Shown here: positions 36,002 through 47,544 of the stretch, piece by piece
Layout: each line of letters starts with the position of its first letter
Numbering within the stretch: position 1 is the first letter of the stretch
Assembly: GCA_905331475.1 (NCBI GenBank)
Contig: CAJNYU010003364.1
Coordinates: 248,001 to 312,000, forward strand
Length of the DNA: 64,000 nucleotides
Source of the DNA: Rotaria socialis
Taxonomy: Eukaryota; Rotifera; Eurotatoria; Philodinida; Philodinidae
Direction of reading: 5' to 3'
The notes under the pieces: model-generated
Database searches by the model: none
Seen by the model: the letters and a program-made list of their open reading frames with translations, nothing else
What the model was told of the DNA's origin: nothing
Translations under genes and position numbers: made by a program

Positions 36002-37829
36002 ATAATTCTTGTAGAGCGTGTCTTTCTTTTTGTTTTAAATATATATATATATATACAAAACAATATAATTACGGAATGCATTAAAATCCAGATAAGCTAT
36101 TGTTTGTACTATGTTGGAATTTTCTACGAAACACACATTGTGATTGTAACATAGAACTAATAATTATATTATTTTAATACCAATTTAGGAATTCAAGTAT
36201 AATTTTACATCAAGTTTTTGTTAAAATCATTCAAGTAATACTAACTAGTAATCAACGAGTCAGTGAGTGTATATATTTTTTAGTACTCAATAATAATAAC
36301 CATATTTCAACTACATATACATGTTACCATGCAAAAAATCTTTTTATTGTTATTTAATAATTTTTAGTCATATAACAAAATATCTAAAATGATAGTATCA
36401 ATAAGTTTACAAGAGCAATAACTATTTATTTTACTTTTCATGTTTATATTTGAAAGTTCTAGAAAAAAAAATAGAATTCATTCTGAAGTTATGACATATA
36501 TTTAGAGCCCGGCATAACTGATCATTTTCATATGCATGAAATATTTAGACAGATTTACTTGATTTCAGTTTTTTTGCGGCAAGGCCAATATTTCCGAGTA
36601 ATTAATCATCTAATGTTATTAAATTCAGATACAAAATTCGCATCTATTTTTAGTCTCTCATATAACATCGTTAATAATTAACAATGTACTTTGACGTTCT
36701 TCTGTCAGCTGCTCTTATAACGTTCACTATATTTCATATGAAGAATAATGCTTTTGTTAAATACTGAGTTTAAACTGCTATAGCTAACGATGATTTGTAG
36801 AAACATGTTCTGTTAGAATAAAGTAATTATTCATTGCTTGTTTCGATTCAGCGCAGTTTCTGATAAAAAAAGTTTCCTTCAATCTTTTTATTTTGTACAA
36901 TAGATACTTGTTCTCATCATACGCATCGTTCAAATACATCAGTCAATTAAATTTTTCTATTTGGCTATATGTATTAGCTTAAATTCAACTAAAATAAATA
37001 TATTTATATCGAAAATGATTTAAACTAACTAAAATCTAACTGAATAAACGATTATTCAATTACTTTTTGTGCTAATGAAATCAGTATTTTTTTTAATTTT
37101 TTTATTGGCAATGGTTACCTAGAAAGTTGTTTATGCAATCCTTGATCATGAAATTGAGAAAGGATCAAAAGAAACATAAAACTCAAAAATTGGATCGTTT
37201 TTTTTTCTAACTGTATTTTCACCAGTGCCTCTATAAACACAAAAAAGAAAGAAGAAAAGCACTCTTCAGCCTTCGCCTATTATAAACTGTCGTCATTTTA
37301 TAAGTTTATAAAAAATAACAAGATTCTTATTGCTAAATAAACAGTGGCGTTTTTATTGAAAGACAAATAACTACATAAACGTGTTTTTTTAGTAAGGTTT
37401 ATTAGACTTTCACCTAGCCAATGAAGATACCTTTCGCTAGTATATTGAAAATTCCATGTAGATAAACTCTCATCTGTATAACGAAAATCTCAATAAATTT
37501 AGCATTAATGGCATTAGCTAATAAAATCGAAATCTAGATTTACAGGATACGGCACAATAGAAGGCATATTATTATAAATGATCGAATTCAATAGATTTTT
37601 CCATGCTGTTCTTTCGATATTTTGTAACTGAAAATAAATTGTCATTTATGAAGAAATCAAGAATGCTTTTCTTCTCTATATGTTAGTCTTGAGTATTAGT
37701 TTTTCAACTTTCGATTCAATAAGTAATCGACCTGATAACAGATAACTAGTAAACATTCGATTGGTAAATTTTACTTTTATCGTCAATTTTTGCTTTTCTT
37801 TTGTGAAACAATTACGGTGCGCAGCACGG
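36002..37829. other. Non-coding spacer
   Basis: AT-rich 3' flank of the sirtuin gene, with a TA tract at 36040-36055. No exon supported. Confidence 0.5.
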
Positions 37830-37831
37830 TA

Positions 37832-38042
37832 CACTGTAAAAAAAATCCACAGAGCAATAAACGGAAAAAACGTTTTTGATAGGGTATTTAACAAAAAAAA
37901 GTGTTTATGAAAGTGCAACATATCATAATATGACGAAGATAATAAACGGTTTTTAGGTTTATGATTTGGAGAAAGGGTTTATCAGATATTTCAAAAACGA
38001 TATGTGTCACGCCGCACTTTCATAAACTTTCTTTTTACAGTG
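37832..38042. mobile_element. 211-bp TA-flanked MITE
   Basis: Ends CACTGTAAAAA at the left and TTTTTACAGTG at the right are perfect inverted repeats, flanked on both sides by TA (37830-37831 and 38043-38044), the target duplication of Tc1/mariner-type elements. The right terminus also pairs with an internal block near 37893-37918 (GTTTATGAAAGTGC on the plus strand against GCACTTTCATAAAC at the right), so half the element can fold into a hairpin. No coding capacity. Confidence 0.7.
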
Positions 38043-38044
38043 TA

Positions 38045-39224
38045 TAGAGATGAAAGTATCGAGATCGAACTTCTGACATATTTTCTCTATTCTTTAATCT
38101 AATATTCTGTTCACTCACGAATGTGGTTCCAAAATGACGATTTTGAAAGCTATTTATAGTTTTAGAAATTCGATATAATTAAAAAATGACGTCATCAATA
38201 ATTGTTAGCCAATAGTCTATTGCTTGACGTATGATTCAGAATAATGATTCATGAAAGTAGATAATCGTTCAATCAAAAAACTCGTTAGAAAACTGGTTGT
38301 TACATTTTCAAGGAGCTCTCCTAGTGATGAATTTCATAATGGTCAATTTAAGAATGGTGAATGCGAAACATAAATTCAAAATTCGTAGACATTAAGAAAA
38401 AACGATTCCAATGAACTCTGAAATTGATCATTCAGTATTTTTTATCTTATTCCCCATGTTTTCGAAAATTCGGCCCGTGTGCTTCACACCGCATTTCGTA
38501 GTCGAGTGAAATTCGAATACGATCTAGTTTCAAATGACCTTCATCTGTGTTCGCTTATGTGTATTTGATTTTGTTCTTTTGTTTTGTTTTGCTTTCGCAC
38601 TCATGGTAACTCGTAGCTGTACAAGTAAATCACATACAATGCTAAATACTAAAACTATGAATCAATACAAAGAAGAGAAAAGAAGAAAGTGAAACAAACA
38701 AGAGAAGTCACATACTAAAGCAATCAGTTAAAAAATCTAAACAATATATGAACTTGATGCCAACAATAACATCTACAACGTCAGAGCAATACTCAGGACA
38801 AGAGAAAAACAGCGATGAGTGAAAAATAAACGGGAATATATTAAAATTTGAAAATGAAATTGGGAATATCTCATGTTAACGAACATGTTTTTCAATCTTA
38901 TACATACTATGATTGTATATTAATCATATGTTAATATAGGTAGCACGTATCGAAGCAGAGAATACAAATAAACAGAGAGAAAAAATACCATCATAATCAT
39001 ATGTATGACATGATATGATGTGACTGGTAAACAAAGTTTGAGAAAAAAAAATGATGTACCTAATATGTGCAAAATGAAGGGATCATAGAAATGATGACAT
39101 TTTTGAAAACAAGAAAAAGTTAGTTCATATACTTGATAACTTGTTAAACGTTTGGTATTGTGTGTAAAACAATAAATTATAAACTATTATGCGTAAAAAA
39201 ATAGTAAACTAGTAGTTGATGATA
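38045..39224. other. Non-coding spacer
   Basis: AT-rich; the right part is probably the 3' UTR of the minus-strand nuclear receptor. No exon supported. Confidence 0.5.
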
Positions 39225-42200
39225 CTAGTAGTGAATTGTATGAGATGGTGCACGATTTCCTTTTTGAAATTCATTTAAATTCGATGTTTCACTTATTGTA
39301 GAATTAAATTGAGATGAAATTGTTTGAGGATCAGAAGCTCCTGGTGTGATACTGTGTGCTGTTGATCTTGGTGAAGACAATCGATCTTCATCTTCGGCTA
39401 GTTCACATAAATTAACATTGGCTAATGTTGCACAAAGTTTTTGCAGATCTATTAATATAAATACAAAAATATTAAAATCAAAGAAAAACATCATAACATT
39501 TCGAGCTGAATAAGAACAGTTAATTGAGTTTCTATTGATTTTTTGTTCTTTTCTTTTCACTCTAGATTTTTGTAATGCGTTCGAAAGCTATTCTTTGAAA
39601 AAACAATGTAGTATTATTTACCACATAGTAAAGGTAAAATGTTTTGAAACATTCGACGTCCAACAGTTAATCCAAATCCATCATGTAAATATCGACAAGC
39701 TATTTCAATATAAATTTGTTGAATTTTATGTAATTTTTCATTTAATTTCGATGTCGAAAGCGATGAAACTGATGGTGATAACGATGAGGATGATGAGGAT
39801 GATAATGAAGTCGATGATGTTGATCTACTGGTTATTGATAATGGTCGACTGATAATTGGTGTATTTGATTCTTTTTCTAGTGTTTGCTGTTGTCCTTCTT
39901 CCATTGAATAGATATCAAAACCTGAGTCAAAGCCATCAGAAAATAATAAAATAATCATAAGCAACAAGAATAATGTATGTGAACGTTCATCTAATTTTTT
40001 ATCAGTCGGTGATTGATATGTCAGAGATGCTAATTGATGAGCTAATGCTATAAAATTATTATAAACTTTCGCGCCATATACAAGTAATATATATTTTGCA
40101 TCGTAAGGTTGATCAACTAAAATAGATAGATATTATCATATTTCTGTTATTTTTATTGTGAATACCTGTTGTTCGATCAACAAATGTGTCACTTTCAGCA
40201 TTGTATGTTAGTGCTCCATGAAACATAAAGACTGGAAGCGTATTTTTAATTAAAATAGATTTCTTTTCTAAATCTGTTAATAATTGAAATTCAGGTATTA
40301 ATGAAAAGTAATTTAATAATCGTACTGTCGTCATTTGTGTTAAGTCTCGTGTTAAATCTTTAACCAATAGTAATTTAGATTCCATATCTACAGTTTGAGA
40401 TATAAGTGCATTACGATAGGAAAATGTTGATGGCTGAGGATATTGTTGAGATATCGATTGATACCCATTGGACAATTGTTCTAATAAACATAGTTGACCT
40501 TGATACATTTGTTGATCTGATGGCCGACGCATACAAATCAATGGTAATGGGAGACTAGATAATTCACAAGTTGTTTTTGGTATTAACCGTTGAGATGCTG
40601 AAGAAGATGAATGCTGAAGAAAAGAAAAAGACGATAAATTTGGACAATCAACAAGAATTTTGATTTATAAAAAAATAAAATAAAACTGCACCGGTGGAAG
40701 CGATTTTTATAGAAGCGAAGTGAGCATTATTTAACCCTTTCCGGCCCGGTGTTGCCATATTGCATCATTTTCCCCTAGGGGGGTACGGCAATTTCCAAAC
40801 AGCGGGCCGGAAAGGGTTAACCAGTAGGTATTCTGTATTAGTAATTATGAGAATCCTTCTCGATATTCTTTTTCAATTTTAATAGTCTCCCTTCTCTCCT
40901 ATGAAGAGAGCACATAATTTACAATGGAAAATTCGGATCTTGTAAATACAAATTCGGTCAACTGTGAAACTCTTCTTATAAGCTACTGAATATTTAACCT
41001 TCACATGAAAGAAGTTTCAAGATTAATTTTTAAGATATACAATTTTTCTGAAAAATACTTGTCTGCTGTTAAGTTCACAGGCGAATGAATACATTAAAAA
41101 TTAAGTAGTATTGTCAAGTCGTAGCAGGAAGTTAAAATCCTGTTAGGGTATTCACTTGAATTATACGTAGAGTGTATATGTAAAGGAAGTCATTTAAATC
41201 GGAATTGAATGTATAGATAGACTTCCTCCTGAGATAACTTACAAATAATTACACATTATGTGCATAAAAATTTTTCTACTATCGAACCGGTAGAATAGCT
41301 TAAAAAGAAAACTCAGCAGTCTTACTACCGTTTAATAAATTCGAGATATGCTTTTTTAACTGTGTCTTTGTAGATCTGTTCAAAACGATGATTTTGCTCA
41401 TATTGGTTGTATTAAAAATAAATATTTAGATAAGCTCAATTGTGTTAATTAAAAATACGGGCCACACACTATGTCAGAATGAAAAACAATCATCATTTTT
41501 CTTGGACTTAGTAGTTTTATCATAGTATAATGTTTCTTTTGCAGTTTACTCACAGAAGAGACAATATGAACATTCTGATTAAATCAGATATTAGTATATT
41601 ACTGACTGGCTCTTCCTAATTGTACAAGACAGTACAAATGAGTATAGAAGTTTAGATTAATTCTTTAAACTCTCTTAGACATTTCTGAGAATTTAGATCA
41701 TAATTGTTTGAATGCGTAAAATCTTTTTAAAGAAAATTTAAGCAACAAATCCACACACACCAAAAATAACAATAATAACTCTGTTACTGTTTATTTGTTT
41801 TCGTTTTTTTTTGTTTTTCAAAAAATTAATTTATGACAAAATAAGATCATTTTTCTCGAAAATAAAAGATACTCAGTTGACCATTAGTTAATTCTTTTCT
41901 CAATTTATTTTTGGCAACAAGATCAAAGCAACAGTTTCATTTGTTTTCGCATGCCTGTCTTTTTCGAGCAATAAATTAATTAAGTGAAAAATTTTGATTT
42001 AAAATAAATCTGCAAAAATAGTTTAACAACATTAAAAGAAAAAGGAATTCTTTTAATTAAAACTTGAAGAAAAATTATTTTTAGTTTTTCTAATCTCATA
42101 CGAATGAAGAATTTCCTGCATTAGCATACTTTCAAACTAGAATTTTCAAATATATCAGAAATCTTCGAACATTAGAATTGGAAATCATTGAAAAACTCAT

Positions 42201-43736
42201 TTTATAAACCAGCAAGAATTAAACTTATCATGAGCAATGTGTTCCTTAGAACTCTAAAAGCATTCTAATCTGATTAGTTCAATTACTATTTTTACTTCTT
42301 GTATTTAAACAAGAGTGTTTACATGACATATAAATTAAATCGAACAATACGGCAAGTACTTGACATTATTGTAAAGTGTACCCAAGAATCATCTGATTCT
42401 TATTTTAAGGCCATATTATGAATGTATATTGATGACCTGAAAACGATTATAGCATAACAGCATCGAAAGTAAACTTAATAAGTGACTCCTTTCTATATGT
42501 TGACTATTGAAAATTTTCTTTTCTTCTGTGTAAATCATTTTTGCAATTTTCTTTTAACAAACGTATAGCAAAAATTTGTTGTTTTGCTGCAGACATACTT
42601 TAACGATAGGTGATGACGAAATATTTCTTTGAATATTTGAATACATTAAATTTTTATTTTGTTGATGTCGCTGATAATTAGCTAGTTGTGCTTGTTGTTT
42701 TACTAAACGATTGCGTTCAATCTTTTTTCTTTTTGAGCGTTTTTCTTCTTCTGTTAATATCCATTCCTTACGCATACCTGAATGAAAACGAAAATACACA
42801 AATTAATTAATATTTATAACACTTTTAGAAAGCTTTTAAAAGAAATCCCAAAATACGAAACTAAATCAACTTCTTAATGTTATAAATGAAGGGATTCGTC
42901 AAAATATTTTTCTGTTTATCAGATACTACTGATTTTTCGTGCACTTTACAAAGAAAAGCCACTAATTCTACTGTTCTATAATGAACGCATGGGACATAAA
43001 ATTTGTAAGATTCTTAAATTCATTCACGCTGATAATAATTTGAAAGTGGATTTAGTTCTATGAACGTCTCAATCCCCCTCTCTATTATGCATTTTACGAA
43101 GATGTATATCATGTTTTGTAGTAGAAAGTACGACATTCTACCGCTGCACATGAACATTGCATATTTTACATTGTGCTGAAAACAAAGATATCATGGTTAA
43201 GTACGTACCGACTTTAAAACATTTTGTTAATCGACATCGTTTGCAACGTTTTCGTGTTGCTGGTATTATTACACAATTATTATTATTTCGACATCGAAAT
43301 TTTTCCTAAAAAGTTTTTTATGACTACGGAAATCAAAATGAATGTAGAATAATTTCATTCAATGATTACCATGGATTTTAATGCATTTCGTCGAAAAAAA
43401 GCTTTGCATGATTCGCACGTGACTATAAAGAAATAAATTGATTATAAATTATTTTTGGAAACCTAAATTTTCTTTCAAACTACTTTGATCAAAGTTGTAA
43501 CCATGTGCCTTGGCTCCACATACATAACATGGTGAAATATCTTTCTGACGTTTTGCTCCATTAGTCGACGTGATTGTACTACTTTTATTAGAAACCGTTG
43601 AACGAGATACACGTGTTCCAACTTCTTGATTATTAGTATTATCTTGATACTGATAATCATCGCTAGATTTTGATTTGTCATCATCATCATCATCATGTTC
43701 GATCATCGATAACTGCATATCAACACTACTGTTCAT
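39225..43736 (-). CDS. Nuclear hormone receptor, HR96/NR1J-like DNA-binding domain
   Basis: Seven exons (43484-43736, 43370-43422, 43209-43305, 42599-42777, 40166-40613, 39622-40116, 39225-39448) give 582 aa. An acidic Ser/Asn-rich N-terminus precedes a two-finger zinc domain (about 70-145) starting CYVCGAKAHGYNF; the P-box helix is CESCKAFFRRNA and the second finger ends KRCKRCRLTKCFKVGM. A basic hinge follows, rich in Lys, Arg and Gln. The GYNF/CESCKAFFRRNA combination resembles arthropod HR96 and the VDR-like NR1 group. A helical ligand-binding-like region spans exons 5-7, including LTDLEKKSILIKN; it is interrupted by a long Ser/Thr run in exon 6. Ligand unknown. Intron 4 (40614-42598) is nearly 2 kb and carries a MITE. 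Confidence 0.88.
40731..40820. mobile_element. 90-bp piggyBac-type MITE (TTAA ends)
   Basis: Starts TTAACCCTTTCCGGCCCG and ends with its exact reverse complement, an 18-bp perfect inverted repeat around a roughly 54-bp core with GC- and T-rich blocks. The TTAA at each end is the target site characteristic of piggyBac transposons, and CCCTTT ends occur in that superfamily. The GC-rich arms stand out from the AT-rich intron. No coding capacity; it must be mobilised by an enzyme encoded elsewhere. Confidence 0.75.
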
Positions 43737-45257
43737 TATTCTTTTCTCTCGTTGCTTAAAATTTAAGATATTGTCTTCAGTAATTTATATCTGGAATAAA
43801 ATAAGACAAAAAAAATTCGCTGTATGATATAGTTGTACTGCTAAGTGAGATTGGCATTCGAAGAAACGAAAAAGTAAAAATAAAAAGTCTTTGTTTTATT
43901 TGATCAAGACCAGCAAGTGTACATTCAAGCTTGAATCATAGTGAGAGAAAAAGCGGAATTATTCTTCTCTTGAAATTCAGTTGCTTGTGTACTCGCATGC
44001 AAAGAAGAAAAAAAAGAACAGAAAATATGAAAAAAGGAGAGAACACAAAACTTGAGACCATGAAAAAAGTTACTCGTATGGAGTCACTATGTTTGCCTTA
44101 ACATACACAATATATTTGAGGGCATTTTTTTATTTACTCATTCCACTCTTTCTTTTATCAATTATTGATATCAGAGGTTAAAAGAATAATATTAAACACA
44201 AATATTTCAATCAAATTTCTTTCTCCATCAATATTTCTTAGCTATTATCAGTTACTTCTAAATGATTATTTCTAATAGGATATGAATTTTTTTTTATCAA
44301 GAACTTGACTTTAAAAGAATATATTTGAAACAATACTTTAAAAAAGAATTCCTCATAATGCACTTAAAAATATAAAGTTCAAACAGAAAATTCTCATTGA
44401 ACTATTATTATTATTATTATTATTCAGATGTAAGTATACGCCTACTCTGTTTCTACTTCTTATCGATAGCAAGCATGATGAAACAAGAACATTCATAAAA
44501 AGAAAACAGGTAACTGGCTTCTTTAAGTAAGATAAAAATTCTCTAATTATATAATCACTCAATCAAGGCTATTTTATCTCAAAAGAACATTTTGTTTTCC
44601 TTTATTTATTTTTATAGTACATACACGTTATCGTTGTTCTCTCTATGGGTTAACGTCTATCTTGTTCATTTCTATATGTATGTATATTTCTATTTATACA
44701 TTTTATATTGTAAAGTTATTACTCTACACACATGCAAAACAAACATTAAAAAACTGCACTATTTTTTTTGGTGCATTATACACACGCACACATACATACT
44801 GCTCCGATGAAAGATACAGGAAAGAAAAATGTTCTTCACATAGACAGCAAAAGCAACTCTAGACGGCTATACATCATTATTTATAGTACAAAGTCAAACA
44901 ATTTCTCGTTGGTTTTTCTTTGCGTTCGCTCTTACTTTTTTGTCGTTCTCAATGCACTCATCTAAACGCGAAATGTTGTTTTCTCTCAATGTCGTCGGTA
45001 GCCAGGCTGCTACGTAAAACATAATACCAAAGACGAAGTTGCAAACACAACAATGGAGAGAACGGCAAAGTCATGAGTATTATCTTGTACTGGCAAATTC
45101 GCGGTCACAGTGTACTTTACGATAGAATAATTATATGTTCATTTTAATTATTGATCAGTTTTTCTTCGCACTTATTTTTCTAAATAAAACAAATAAAATT
45201 TTATATTCTAAATCAACGAATCAGACAAATCTTTTAATTAAGATTAAAGAAGTAACA
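43737..45257. other. Non-coding region upstream of the nuclear receptor
   Basis: AT-rich, with an ATT run at about 44405-44425. Open frames are composition-driven. Receptor promoter expected near 43740-43900. Confidence 0.5.
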
Positions 45258-46892
45258 TGCATCAAGGTCAAAAATCGAGCAGGAGAAAAATTCCTTTTAT
45301 TATTACATGATTCGATAGAGCTTGGTGAGTAGATCATGAATATCACTTTGAAAATATGTCTAGGCTTACGTTTTGGTTGAGAAATTTTCAAAATACAGAC
45401 TACACCTGAAAAAGCGAATATTTCACTTTTTTTTAGAAAACTCGAAATTTACCTAGTTTAACAATATTTTAGGTTTAGAAAACTATCATCATCGAATTCA
45501 GTATGAAATTTTGAATCAACTGATGTAACTTTGACCAGTAAAAAACACAAGTTTCTTGTTTGTGAAGCTCAACTAGTTTCTCCATGTAAACACGTTGAAA
45601 TTGATGTTTCGCAAAATCATCAACTATTTTTTTTGAAACCAATTCTCGGACTTTCTCACATCCTTCGAACCGCCAAGCAATAGCGAACAAGAGTATATAT
45701 TCAGTTTTAAAAATATTGTTCTGTCTCTGGGAAATCGAATTTTACTGGATCGGTGACTAAAGCTTACAGAATTGCCCTGTTACTTCGAGATTTCGACTAT
45801 TAAAACTTAACTTTCATGCGAAGTAAACATAAGATTCAGAATCAGAACGAAAAGCAACATTAACTATCATAAATTTTATCAAAAAATAATTTTCAACATT
45901 TTTCCAGCCTACTGCCCCCAGTCATGTTTTTTTGATTTTACCCTGTAGTCCCCCATACGTAAAGATATGGTGTCCATTGAGCGAAAATAAAAATAGCGAA
46001 ATGTATTTTCAGCGAAAAAAGGTGCGAAAATTATAACAGCGAAAAACATTTTCAGTGAATATCTCTTCGCTCAAACATTTTTCGCTGTTTTGCATTCGCT
46101 CAANAATGTATTTTCAGCGAAAAAAGGTGCGAAAATTATAACAGCGAAAAACATTTTCAGTGAATATCTCATCGCTCAAACATTTTTCGCTGTTTTGCAT
46201 TCGCTCAAAAACTTTCGCTAAAATGTTTTTCGCTGATTTACCCCCATACCTGCCAATCTAGTAAAACTCGATTTTCTCAGAGACAGAACAATATTTTTAA
46301 AGCTGAATATATACTCTTGTTCGCTATTGCTCGGCGGTTCGAAGGATGTGAGAAAGTCCGAGAATTGGTTTCAAAAAAAATAGTTGATGATTTTGCGAGA
46401 CATCAATTTCAATGTGTTTACATGNTATAATTTTCGCACCTTTTTTCGCTGAAAATACATTTCGCTATTGCTCGGCGGTTCGAAGGATGTGAGAAAGTCC
46501 GAGAATTGGTTTCAAAAAAAAATAGTTGATGATTTTGCGAGACATCAATTTCAATGTGTCTACATGGAGAGCTAGTTGAGCTTCTCAAACATGAAACTTG
46601 TCTTTTTTACTGGTCAAAGTTACATCAGTTGATTCAAAATTTCATGTTGAATTCGATGATGATAGTTCTCCAAACCTAGAACATTGTTAAACTAGGTAAA
46701 TTTCGAGTTTTCTAAAAAAAAAGGTGAAATATTCGCTTTTTCAGGTGCAGTTTGTATTTTGAAAATTTCTCAACCAAAATGGAAGCATAGAAATATTTTA
46801 AGTGATATTCATGATCTACTCACCAAACTCTATCTAATCATGTAATAATATAAAAGGAATTTTTCTCCTGCTCGATTTTTGACCTTGATGCA
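45258..46892. mobile_element. Fold-back element with about 0.5-0.6 kb inverted arms
   Basis: The left arm (45258 to about 45755) reappears as diverged reverse complement in the right arm (about 46250-46892). Matching blocks include TGCATCAAGGTCAAAAATCG, the CTCGAAATTTACCTAGTTTA block and a GTTCTGTCTCTG block near the inner edge. The centre holds a 104-bp direct tandem duplication (46000-46103 and 46105-46208) rich in a CAGCGAAAA/TTTTCGCTG motif. Part of the right arm is itself duplicated (46322-46424 and about 46464-46560). Ambiguous bases at 46104 and 46425 lie exactly at these duplication joints, so local misassembly is possible. The short minus-strand frame at 45475-45690 lies in the left arm and is not supported as a gene. 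Confidence 0.75.
46000..46208. repeat. 104-bp tandem direct repeat, two copies
   Basis: Two nearly identical units beginning AATGTATTTTCAGCG and ending CATTCGCTCAA, separated by the single N at 46104, in the loop of the fold-back element. Confidence 0.85.
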
Positions 46893-47544
46893 CCTTATTT
46901 ATTTTGGTACGTGTACTATTAAATTAAAAATCTAAACTATCTTCTATTCAATCGAGATAAACATGAATAGATACAGACATCGATTGTTTACACAATGGTT
47001 GCATTTTTAACATGTTAAGCACATGTTAAATTGGGTGCCTATGATGTCGGAGTAAAAAGCAAATTCCTTCCTGTGAAAATAGAAACCCTATCAGTTGATG
47101 TTCTCTATTTCGAACTTATTTATTCTCAAAAAAAACAAAAATTGTGAGTATAAATAAGCACATATTTCTGCACCGGTCTTTGCCTCTCTCGGGCGTGAAA
47201 GCATAACCAAGAAAGCAGTCTTCACAGCAATCTACATACCTTCATAGTGAACCAATAGAAGAAATCAGGGACAATTGCAGTAATGCAATCATTAACTAGG
47301 TTTCAGCATTTTTTTTCCTTTCTGTTGTTCTTTGCAATGGTATCAACCGTGACCAAATATTTATTCACGTAAAAATTATTCATACCACGATGAATAATAT
47401 ATGTCAAATAGACCTTTTTTCCCAGCAACAATTCTCAATAACAAATATGTTTACTTATGACAAAAAAAAAAGAATAACGCCTGAATTATAACATCAATAA
47501 TAATATAAAAAATGTTCTTCACGCCACTTCAATGTTGAATTTGT
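46893..47544. other. Non-coding spacer
   Basis: AT-rich 3' flank of ALG10. No exon supported. Confidence 0.5.

Noticed and set aside
45475-45690. Minus-strand 71-aa frame
   Set aside because: Lies in the arm of the fold-back element; its reverse copy at 46310-46680 is interrupted and duplicated.
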